A stretch of DNA of 64,000 nucleotides, taken from the NCBI RefSeq assembly GCF_018139145.2, contig NC_059476.1, forward strand, positions 15,493,001 to 15,557,000, in the 5' to 3' direction. The translations under genes and the position numbers were made by a program. The stretch's first letter is position 1. Each line of letters starts with the position of its first letter. The notes under the pieces were generated by a model. It was not told the origin of the DNA, made no database searches, and worked only from the letters and a program-made list of their open reading frames with translations. This document shows, piece by piece, positions 47,983 through 59,900 of the stretch. Source of the DNA: Gymnogyps californianus (Eukaryota; Chordata; Aves; Accipitriformes; Cathartidae).

Positions 47983-50900
47983 GTACCGGCAGGGAGCGGC
48001 TGAGGGGCGAACGGGGGTGTGGGAGGTGGCTGCGGCCGCCGCCAGGTACCGCGCCCGCCTAGCGGGGCGCCTCTCCGCTCCCGGCGTGCACCGCGCCTCC
48101 CGGGGCGGAGGGGTGCTCCCAGCGTGCACCGCGCCTCCGGCAGGGGGCGCCCCCGGCGGGCGGCTCCCGGCGTGCACCGCGGCGGGCGCGGGAGGAGGGG
48201 ATGGCGCCATGGCCGGGGGCCGAGGCCGCTTTGAGGGTGGCCGGCGGCTGCGGGAGCTTCGCGGTGGTGTTCCCAGCTCCCGCCTTTCAGTCCCGGCCAG
48301 GCTTGGCAGATGGGGGTGTGAGGCTGTCAGGGAGCACAGCGGTGTGCCAGCCGTGAGGGGCGGCCGGTGCCCTCCTCATCTGTACTCGCACCACTGGGAG
48401 TTCCAGCCCTGAGGCGCTGGCCCTTGTTTTCATGTGGTGCTGATAGTTTGTTGACCAAGGTGAAAGGAGCCTGATAGCCAGGCAACCTGACAGCATACAA
48501 GGAAACTGAAGAAAATGTCAGGCTAAGTACTGACTTGTATCCAGCACATCATTCAAAATACATGAGTTCTCCCATGTGTACCCATATATTCTCCCGTCTT
48601 CTGTCTCGGTGTTTGTTAGCAAGTCTACCTGTAGAGCTAGGTAGGCTTCAGCAGTTTGGCTCTAAAGACCTAAAGAACTTCAGTTGTCATTGATTCAGCT
48701 TTCAAGCTTGTTCCAGCTGTGAACTGTACTGCTAATGGTGCTGGAAGACAAGATCTCCGATGAAGGCAGTGGCTGTCAATGACAGTTTTTAGACATGACA
48801 AACCTCTCTACCAACTAGAAATCCAAATTCTGCCAAAGACTTGATGAGGTTTTTCAGAGGCTGCCGAGTTAAGTAAGTTTAGTTTCTTGCGCTATGAGGC
48901 AAGTCGTAATTTTCTTACGCCATTAACAGCACCTTGTTTTGTTCATTTCTGCTGATACTCTTTTTTTGATAGCCCTGACATTTGGAGGAAAGGGAGAAGG
49001 TAAAAGTTCCGTTTCTCTTCTGTGTTACTTCTTGCCCAGGAAAGTGAAACTACTTTGTGTTTTGGTTTTGCTGCAGTCATCTAAAAGACAGTTGTGAGGT
49101 TTTATGTGTGACTTTCTGTTCTGGGTTGTTTTGTTGTTGGTTTTTTTTTTTTTGGTTGTTATTTCTACAGTGCTTTTCAAGATGCTCCATTTCGTCAAAG
49201 ATGTAGTAACATTTTGTAGTTTATTCCTATGTTGTGTGGCTTTGCTTTCTCTGAGCTATTGCTAGTGTTTCCAGCACAGATTTTTAAAAGTGCAGTTTTT
49301 ATCCAATCAGAGATAACCACTGATATGGCTGTAAACACTAATTACTTTTAAAGAATACTCAGGGGTTTGTCTTTTTAAAAAGTGAAAGAATTTCCTCCCT
49401 CCCTCTTTCATGCAGGTTGTGCCCTTAATTTTGAAAGACCTGTAAGGTCTGTTAGGTGCGTCTCCTGGCTGTGTAGCTTTTTTCTTTGTTAAGTGAGATC
49501 ATGTATTTATGGGTTTTGCCTCTTCTTATCTGGGTTTTTTAGTGGTCTCCCTGGCGTCCCAGTTAAGATGAGATTTCACAAAAAATGGTGGAATAATTTT
49601 TAGTGGGGATAAATATGTTTTCCTGAATTTATATATTTTGCTGAAAAGTGTTAACCGGAGCTTTGTGGTTGTTGACAAAGATACGTTAAACAACTGTGAC
49701 TTTCATGTCAGGTAAAAAAAGAGTGAAAACCAGTAATTATTGTTGCTTCATCAGTTCTTCATTCTTTTAGGGCTGATTATTTGACCTCTTAGTAAAACAA
49801 TAGTGGAAATTCTCCTGTGAATAGTTTGTGAACAGTTATGGTCCTGTTCACATAGAAAATCACATGTTCTTTTTGTACTTTCATATATATGAAAAGCAGG
49901 TTGGAAAGCCCAGTACTTCCTCGTGTTCTTCCTTGTACTGTATCACATGCTTTATTTTTTTTTTCACCCTTTGCTTTTGTTCGAAGTTTCTAGTACACTT
50001 CCTTGTCTGAGACAGATACAATACAGCACTTGAGAAATTATTTTTAGTTGGACAGTTCCTATCCCTTGCACTTCCAAAAAGCAGAATTGCAAAGTAGAAA
50101 ATGTCAATGGATAAGCACTTTAAAACAAATAGTCTAAGACAAATCACTTTCCATTCAAGTTAACTTTTATCCCAGGGAGAAAACAAAAAAAGCCTTTTTT
50201 TTTAGCAGCGGTGCCTCCATTCTCTCAATTATGTTATACAAGGCTTTTTATAATTATGGAACAAACACGGATTTTGTTACAAAGCTCTAGCATTTAGAGT
50301 AAAAGACAGCAAAAAGATACAACAATGAGATAGTGGATGTGGGAGGGAGATATGCAGTCGTTCAAAATCAGTGGCTGTGGAAAGAAGGAAGAAGATAGCA
50401 GAAGGCTTTGGGTTTGGTTTTGATTTGTCTTCAAGATTCAAGTGCAGAGAGGTAACAGAAGATGAGATTTGGACTGCCAACAGTGGTTGGTATTGCAGAT
50501 GGGGCTTTAACCTGGAAGGAAGAAGTACAGTTTCTTAGTTAGGAAAATAGAAGGGTTTTGGAAAGATATGCAATGCAGAAAGCTGTGGGCATGGGATGAT
50601 TTTGCAGCTGCGAGAGCAGTCGCAAGCAAGCATTGGGAGTGTCGTGAGGAATGCAAGGCGGAGAGAGCCTTGCCGTGAGAAGGTGAGGTCAGAGTGGGAG
50701 GTGGTCTGGGTCGGAAAGACAAATCAGTCAGCAACGGCAATAACAGCGAATAAACCTGCAATTTAGCCTTTTGATTCTTCTGTTGAACTGAAATTTGGGG
50801 ACCCTTTTGCTTCAGCATGTGGGAAGAATGGGCGTATTTTGGCTTATGTCAAATTAAGCTGGGACACGTTGGAGGCAAGTAGTCTTTGACAAGTAGTTTT

Positions 50901-53900
50901 TCTGCTCTCTTTGGTAAGCCAAAAAGGCGGTTCTATGCACTCGCGTATTCTGATTACAGGTGGCTTTTCACTGAGTTACAGTATTCTCAAACATCATTGC
51001 TTGTCAGCAGCCTGCTTAAAGAAGTATCAGTGCATTATAAACAGCTTTTTGTATTTGTGTAGGTGCTAAAAATGCAGAAGCCGTGTTAGAAAATGCAAAA
51101 GTGAAAGTAACAAGCTTACGGAAAGATTCAAAATTAAATCCAAGTTTAGTTTGAACAAGTGAGCAGTGGGTTCTTCTGGCCTGAACTTCAAAATGGTTAT
51201 TGAGTCTGTGAAAGCACAGTCATGTATGGATGCTTGAATATGTTAGCTTAGAATCTGGAATAAATAAGTTTTGCCTTTGTAATCACCGTTACACTGACAG
51301 TAACAATATAGCTTTCTTTTGGAAGGCACAGAAAGATTACAAAAGGTGGAAGAAGGTCTTAAACGAATCTGTATTATTCTTGCTTTCTCACACCAATATC
51401 TTGTTGGAACTTGAAGAAACACTTCCAAAACAAGCATAAATATAGTCTTGAAGTCGTTAGTAAACTTCCTTGCTGCGCGGGAGAAGATGAAGATAGCAAG
51501 TTCATAGTTCTTGATGTATTTTAATGTTCAAATTGTACGTTACTCAGACAATCTGCCCATTTTTAGAAGTGACATTCTTTCATGGAGAAATGCCTTGGTG
51601 TTCTCACGTCCTACTTACTCTTCCCAGAGAAAACACCTCTGATATAAAGCTATTAATTATCTTGTGTATGTGTAAAAATAAGATGGCTGTAGACTGCTAT
51701 TTCTGTTGGAAGCCAGAAGATGCCCGTAACGTGTGCTGGGAGGGAGGCCACTGACACGTGTATTTTGTTAAGGGGCAGTGCTGGTACAAGTTCCTGCTGA
51801 GAAGTCTGATAATAGTGCAGATAGGAATTTGCATCACAGCCTGGCACCACATGTGTGAAAAAAGCAACAGTAGTGCACAAAGGGTTTTGGACAACAAGAA
51901 GAAAGTTACAGGATTAGTTGAACTTTACAACTTGCAGATAGAACTTTGTGGTTAGACTTGATTGCAACTAATAATGCATCGAAGAGGGTTTGGTCACTGA
52001 TGGTATTGATAAGGCCAGCTGCTTACCACTATAACACCTTAAAAAAAAAAAAAAAAATTACAGTAGAAGTTACCAGCTCAAAGTGTTGACAGTGGAGATG
52101 GGGAAGTTGTTAATGCCATCACATAAGGTACTGGTGAGGTCTTATCTAGAATACTGGATACAGGTGAGGTCAGTCCCATTTAAGAAAGCTTAGTTTAAGT
52201 GGGAAGGATGGTTAAGACTTACTAGGATGATAAAGGAAACGGTTTGAGTGAGGAAACTGATAGGTTGGCTTCATTAGCCAAGCAGAGTGAAGGCTAGAAG
52301 GCGATGAGGATAATGATGCTTTCTCTGATCTATCAGAAATAAGAGCTGCTGGCATTAAAAAAAAATCTGCAGAAATAAATTACAGCATTTTATCAATATT
52401 CACTGTATGGGCATTTAGGTATTGTTCTTTTAAAAAGATAAAGTTATGTTTTCTCTTCAGAAACCAGACCATTACAGAGTTCTTCAAACCAGTTTTAAAC
52501 CAAGGTAAATACATGTTTTTTAAATGGAAGATTTTTATATGAATTTTAATTATATAAGTGTTCAGAAGTATAGTCCAATCTCATTCCAAATCGGAGCAGC
52601 AATATAATGAGTATAGCTTACCAGATATATCAAAATGTGCATGTTTAAAATTTTTTCTAGTAACGTAACTGAAAACGTTAATTTCCTATTAAAATTAATT
52701 TCTTTTAAATAGTGATGTAATTATTATTTCAAGTTATTGTCTCATGCTTAAGCTAGATTGTTTATAACAACTGAAGCTGTGACATAGATCATGCAATTCT
52801 TTGATGTGAAATAAATCGCATGGCACTAGCAAAACTAAATGATTAAGTAAATTCCTTTTGGATTGCGTGTGAGAGAGAGATAAAATATCAAGTAATACAG
52901 TCCAATAAGATTTTTTTTTTCCAATATTGTGATTGTGAATAATTTGTCTTGTCTTTTCTCTCTTAGACCTTGGCCATAAAGACAGAACTGTGTTGTGTTC
53001 ACCAGACAGAGGAAATGTAAAAGATGCAGGAATCGGACTGTCAGTTTTATGTGCTGAACGTTTTGAAAAGAAAATATCTTCTCCAAAGAAGGTCAGAAGA
53101 AAAAAGATGCCAGACCAAACACCAAACACAAGTCCTGTGTTGGATGCCTTTCGGAGAGGAATTAGGGAGAAAAAGGACAGTGTAAACATTTTAGAGAATG
53201 GCAGAGCATGCAAGGCACTGGGTTCATTGTACCCAAAAGTAGTGATTCAAAAACTCCTTGTTACCGCAGGGTCTCGCAGCTGTTTGTTGGCCAAAACCGA
53301 TAAAACTGTCAAGTCAGAACAGGGAAGAAATGAAAAGTGTCTGGGTGTAACAAGAACACCATTGTCTTGTGGAAATAGTTGGGAAGAGAAAACTGACCGT
53401 ATGGATCTAGAAGATACCAGTTCAGACTCTGACAAATGGCTTTCATCATCGGAAGCTGATACTCAAAAAGCCTGTGCTAGAAATAATGGCACTGTGAACA
53501 ACACATCTCTGTGCCAAAATCCAGGTCTTCCCATGAAATTGCCCTGCACTCCAACTGACTCTGAATTTAGATTGTCACTGGAAGCCCTCTGCAGAGACAG
53601 GAAGCGGAAGAAACATAGAATGAAACAATCTAAGCCACATACTGTAAAGCCATTCTCAGGAACAAGTGTATCATATCAGGTGTGTTTACAAGGGTTGGAA
53701 GAGGTGGAAATCAGTGACCCATTGTGTGTGTGATTCTCTCCCCCCGCCTCCTTTTTCAATGTAGGATGAGATTCTTGGTGCTGCCTTTTTCAAATGTGAC
53801 AAAAGTTTATGCTGTTTTGCTATTCCTCTGTAAATTTTAGGTAATGCTTGGGTAAGTTGGTTCTTATTCTACAATAAAAGAGAAATCCTGGGTTAGATGC

Positions 53901-56900
53901 AAGCATGGAAATGCAATGGAAGTTGTAACTTTAAATTGTATTTTGTAGAAAAAAGTGTCATTATCTTAAATGTCTTATAACCTTGTGTTTTCTTACAATG
54001 TAGTGTAGGGAACAGCCTGGCAAATTTCTGCTAGTTAGAAGTTGCAATTAATAGCAGTTCAGATTTATGCACTGAAGCCACTGTATTTAGATAGAGGTGG
54101 GAATGGTCCTATTAAGTATGTAGTATTTCATTACAGGTTGAATTATATTCACTTTTTTACCAACCAAGAAAACTCCTTGAGAGGTTGCTGGTTACTTGCA
54201 AGGAAGATCATTATGTGTGCCTCCATAAAGCGCTATGAATGGAACAACAAAGATTGTTTAGCTTGTGTTTCTTTTTCTCCTTAGCACCCCTCCCTCTGTA
54301 TTTGCTTGTCTGTGCTTTCTGTCATTTTGTTATTTAAGTTCCTAATGACTTGTTTGAGGAAAGCCAGCTGGGCTATGTTGCCGCAAGTGGCTAATGGCCC
54401 TAAAAGTGGAGAGATTCAGAACCGGAGGCCAATCTGAAGAAAAGATATAAAATTAGGGTTGTGGAGAGTCCTTTTGTTGAGATCTTTGCAGCTGTATTTT
54501 AAGTTTGTCTTGAAATGAAGTATATTACCATATTTCTGGGTGTGTGTGGAACTAAGTCTGTGCTGGATTCAACACTTGGCTCAAGATCTCAACATCCTGG
54601 TTTTAAAAAGGATTATTAACTATTAACGATTAACTTTTTTATTTTCTCTGCCTTTATTTTAGGGAAATGGATGTCCTTTACAAAAAATACCACATTCTGG
54701 TTCAAGGGAGACTGCCTCAGGTAGAAGCAGCGCTGAAAATATGGAATTAATTAAACGATCAGATTCGTCACTTTGTGTCTCTTTTTAATGGCTTTTTTTT
54801 CTTGAAGTTATGTTCTTCTGTTTTCTCTCTCTCAAAAAAAAATTACTGCTGTATAGTGAAGGTTATTTCTAATAATATGGCAAGCTTGAAGAGGTTTAAA
54901 AGTAATTTGGGATTTTAGTGAAAAAGAGATTGTTTGTAACTTAGTTAGAAGTCATGATATTTCTTTGTCTTAAGACCGTAATCCCTGATTATTTTTATGG
55001 TTTCTCTTGCATTTTGGAAAATCCACGTTCACTGTGGAGATTAACAAATTTTGCCTTTCAGCTTAATCCAAAAAGAACATTCTTGTTGAATCAAACACTA
55101 AAGTTTAGCTGGTATTCTTGTTGCTTTTTGTCCCTTTTAACCACATAATTTTGTTCTACAGTAGGTAGAACTGAATATAAAAAGCTCACGTGAATAGAAG
55201 CTTGAGCTAGGTCAGTAGGATGATTTAAAAAAAAAAAAAAAAAGAGGGAGGGAACCCAAAACAAGGAGAGTATTCCCATGTTGTGGGTCCATGGCTGTGT
55301 AAACCTATCAGACACTGCCGCTATGCTTCACTTTCTGCCTATGCTAGCACAGGGACTTGGCCAGCGGTGCGATGAGCTGATCTGGCTGAAAATTGATTTG
55401 GGAAGTTCTCAGCCACATCAGCTCCGTGAAGTAGCTTGCCATGAAGTGTGCAGGTGCTGGTGCCAGCTTGAGGCAGGAAGCAGAAAAGCATGGTGAGGAA
55501 GGTGGGCTCTGGTGCCATAGAACCATAGCCTGAAAACAGATTTCTTCATATTCTGAATGCTTTTTTATGACCACTGTTAAAATTATTCCAGTACTTCCAA
55601 AATACTTTTCATACTGTTCATTATTTATAACCATAATATGTAATTACAGAGACTTTCTTCCAGTCCCATACCTCAACTGGGCTATTGTCTGTTTCCAAAG
55701 ACTGTTTGATTCTAGTGTATAGGAAAAGTGTTCTACTGTGGCTACTGCATTGCTTTAAAATAAAAGGATTTAATTTCATTTCCGAGTTAGTTACAATAAT
55801 AACATAACAGTACAGTATCAGCTAAATCTTAATTGTGTTCCACTGTATTGAAGCAGAATGGAAGTATTGTAGTTTCTGATAAAAATTTCAGTCATAGTTG
55901 ACTTAAAAACAGAAGTTAATTTTTTAAAGGGTAAGCTGTTATGGTTTTGATTTTATTTTTTTTTAATATTTTTTAAACCTGACAACAGTGGTTTACTTTT
56001 TTCTTAAACACTTCATAGATAACCCATCTCAACCAAAGCCGAAGCAGGTTTCAAAACATGAGGCATCTTCTCCAAATGCACCGAGAAAGTCATCTGAGAT
56101 GGCCGCTGGTATGTGCAAGAGCCAGTCTGTTCCTTCATGCTGCCTTAGTTCTAAGATGTGTTCTGGGCGATCCAAACAAATAGACTTTACTGGGAAAAGA
56201 AAACGTGCTGCCATGAGTGTGGATGCAGACAGTTCAAATCAATCTGAAGTATCAAGTTTGAATGATCCTGCTTTTAGTAGATCATCTGCAAAATGCAAAA
56301 ATAGGAAGTCTGACTTTGTAAAAAATATCCTTCTAAAGTCTACTTGTGGTGATGTTCTGCAACTAATGGAGGCTGCTGCTCTACCTAGACATGATCCTGC
56401 TCTTCCAGAGGAATACCTGAACTCAAGCAATGAAAATGAGAAAGATAGTTACTCCTCTGTAGGTTTGTCATCTTCATATTCTGCACACAGTCCTGGTAAA
56501 AATAACCACATTTCTGTTGTGGATACCAAAGAGAATCAATTGCAGGTGGCTAACTCATGCTTTTTCTTGGAAAAGTCCCTTCCTTTTTCTCAGGAAAAAA
56601 GTACTGTGTTGCCTTCTCTCCACGACTTAACGCAAACAAAAGGTGTGAAACCTCATCTTCAGAATGCTGGCTTATCTCAGGTATTGGATGCTAACAAAGA
56701 GGAAGATGGGAAAAGACCAGAAATATGTGCACACAATAAAGCTTACAGTATTCAATCCAGCAACAGTTTTTCAAAAACAGAAGACAAGACTTCAGAAAAT
56801 GCTTCTGATTCTTGTTCAGTGGAAGGTTCTGGGAAACTTGCACTCTCAGAAGAGGCTGGTAAAAGTGTTACCTGTTCGTTGTCTTTTAAAGAAGGGTGCA

Positions 56901-59900
56901 TGGACAGCGGCCATATGTCTTCACAACTCACAGAAGAGTTAAAAGTTGAAAGCGCCTGTACAGACGAGTCCAAGTTGAATGGAAAATCAAAAAGTGGCTT
57001 TGATAGTGAAGATGAGAGTTTGGAATGTAATCTAGATGATGATGATGATGAAGAAGAAGTATTCATGCCACTGCAAGAAATTCTCTCTTCAAGTCCCAAG
57101 CCACAGGCAGGAACCCTGGAAGAATCTTGTCTTGACAGTTTTTCTCAGGTCACCATGACGCCATTACTGAAGCTTCATGTAAGTGGCTAAAAAACAAAAA
57201 AAAGCATTGCATCAGCTTTATTATGTTGTGGTTTTTGTATGATTTTTTCCTTTATTCATAATGCGAGTTATTTGCCTGCAAAATTGGTTACTCAGCTTCA
57301 GGGTCCTATGCTGTACAGTGCAATGTGGTCAGAGAAAGGGTGTGCTTGTTAGTGTGCTTGTCCTTGGAATGGTTGAAAGATGGTTTGTGCAGCCGGATTG
57401 CGTTAGCTGTATGGCTTTCGGTGGTTCTGTTTTTGCTTTTTTCCCCTAAAGAAAAAGGCAGGAGGTTGTGGGGTCTAATGTTTTCATTTTCCTGATCAGG
57501 TAAGATTTTTATGAGTTGAACTAGAGGGAATTGATGTAGACGTTGAAAGGTCTGTGTGCTAGACTCCGGTCATATATCCTTGTCACAGTGTGTGATTGTC
57601 AGAAATCTGCGTACAAGTTCTTGATCTGTAAGTGTGATGTTTTCTTTGAGGTTGAATTTCATGGAAATTGGAAATATTTTAGAAAGGATTTCAAACAGCT
57701 CAATGACTGTTCTGCTCACAAGGGATAGATGAAGTGTTTGAATCCCAGTTTACAGGATATTATGGTGATGACTTGATCTGTGTTTTTAAAAGTTAGCCTA
57801 TTTGTTTAATAACAGCTTGTCAAATAAGTAGTCATTTTGAAGTTTTATGGTAAAATAATGTTTTAATTAGGAAGGTCCTGCAGTAGGACTTAGTGTGGCA
57901 TTCCTGACAAAGTTGGTACAGGTTAGAAATGGCTGCATTTAAATAAAAAGATTTTGTACAGAATCTGGCTGGGTTGGAGTTAATTTTCTTCATAACAGCT
58001 GTATGGTGCTGTGTGTTTCGGACAAAAACAGTGTTGATAAGAGACCAGTCTTTTGCTATTGCAGAGCAATACTTGCTGAGCATCAAGGCTTTCTCTTCTT
58101 CCCACTCTGCCCCCACAGTGAGTAGGCCGGAGTGGTCAAAAAGTTGGGAGGGGACAGAGCCTGGACAGCTGACCCCAGATGACCAAAGGGATATATTCCA
58201 TGCCACATAGTGTCATGCTCAGCAATCAAAACCAAGCAGGGGGAGTTGGTCTGGCATGTAGCCATTACTCAGAGTCTAGCTGGGCATCCTTCTGCTTGTG
58301 GGAGGTGCTGAGTGATTGCCCTTGCATCGCTTTTTCTTTTCCCCCTTATCCCCTCTTCCTTCACTTATTAAACTGTCTTTATCTCGACCCATGAGTTTTC
58401 TTGCTTTTGCTCTTCTTATTAACTCCCCTGCATCCCTGGGCGGGGAAATGAACAAGCTGTGTAGTGCTTAGCTGCTGGCTGGGGTCAGCCCGCCGCTATT
58501 TTCTACAGTAGAAAACAAGCAGCAGAATACCTGTATAAATACTCTTGTCCTCCTCTCCTCCCGTTTTTAAATCTCTGAAACGGTTTGTTTGTTGACTGAG
58601 TTACTATCTCCGCACGCAGATGTTGAACAGCCATAGTTATTTTATCTGTCCTTAGCATGCTTGCATAATGAATCGTATAGATCAGACTTCTGTGGTTACA
58701 TATATATTCCACAGTCTTAACCAACATGTCTACCTAATTAATGGTTAAGACTGATAAACACATGCAGCCTAGATCAAATGTTTGTGGAACATGTATGTGA
58801 CCACAACATTTGGCCTGTCCTGTTTCTGCATAATTAATGGCCAAGTAAGACAAAAGAGTTAAGAACTGTCCCAAAATTTCCATGACCATGGTTTTTGCAT
58901 ATACTAGCATTCTTCTCTTGTCATGTAAGAAGGGGCATATGTGCGCATTGGAATAAAGTCTTGATTCCTCAGTTGTTCAACAGTCGTTTTAGACATATTA
59001 ACCAGATATAAAATAAGGTAAGAGGTCTTCAGCTTTCCCACAAGATTTCCCACACAAAGACATGCTGCTTGTTACATTTGAAAGGTATCTCTGAATACCA
59101 AAAATTAATGCTGTATTAACTGGCTTTTTTATTAGCAGGAGGACACTAACTTGTTAAACTAACTTCTGTTACCTTTGGGTAGTAGAAAATCCCCTATGAG
59201 AGGGTATGCTTTTACTGAATTTTGTTCTAAAATGAAGGAGCTCATAGGAAAAAGCTTTGTGACTGGTAAGAGGCTTGCAATTTAAGAAGGTGGTGTCAGA
59301 AGGGCACTGCTTGTCCAAAGAACTGAATCATGGTCATAAAAGATTTCAAATCTGTGTTGTTTGCTACTAGCTGAATAAAATGCTGGCTACTGAAAAACAA
59401 ACTAATTTTGCTAGCAGTGAAGACTTTCTTTGTGTGTTGTTTTGTTTTTTAATTCTATTTATTAGCTTCTTAATTTGGGTTTATATTAGGATTTTGATTG
59501 GAAGCTTTGTTTTGTCTGATGATTTTGGAGGTGATTTAGCAAACACTGGTGCTTTGCCCTCTAGGGACTCCTGAAAGTAACAAAGAGGTACTGAATAATT
59601 TTTGGAGTTTCTTGTCTCATGCATGAGAATGGGGATTCCCAGGGTCTCAGTGGATGATAATAATAAAGCTGTGAGGTAAAAGGCTTCTGATGCTAATGGT
59701 CTTTGAAGGTTAGCTGGAGGTCAGCCCCAGGGAGAGAAGCAGAGACTTGCTTTGCTGCTCAGATCCATCATGAAGCACAGCTCTTTCTAAATTAATCACT
59801 GAGAGAGATTTGACCGTTATATAAAATTGTCAAGGGATTGAGAAACCTAAACTGTTAATAGTCTTGTTTTTCAGGGTATCCTTTGCGTTTTTATCTTCAG

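Larger units (their letters stand above)
47983..52460 (+). other. SLF2: SLF2 intron 1
   Basis: A 4.5-kb intron. Its first 300 bp remain CpG-rich and hold a threefold GCTCCC(G/A)GCGTGCACCGCG repeat and a CTCF-like site (listed separately). The rest is AT-rich with T runs, a 17-A run at 52,041-52,057 and a CR1 fragment near the end. No further exon is supported. Confidence 0.8.

Noticed and set aside
53680..53733. SLF2 exon 3 continuing to a stop at 53,731
   Set aside because: A good CAG|GTGTGT donor and in-phase joining to exon 4 favour splicing; readthrough would truncate the protein.
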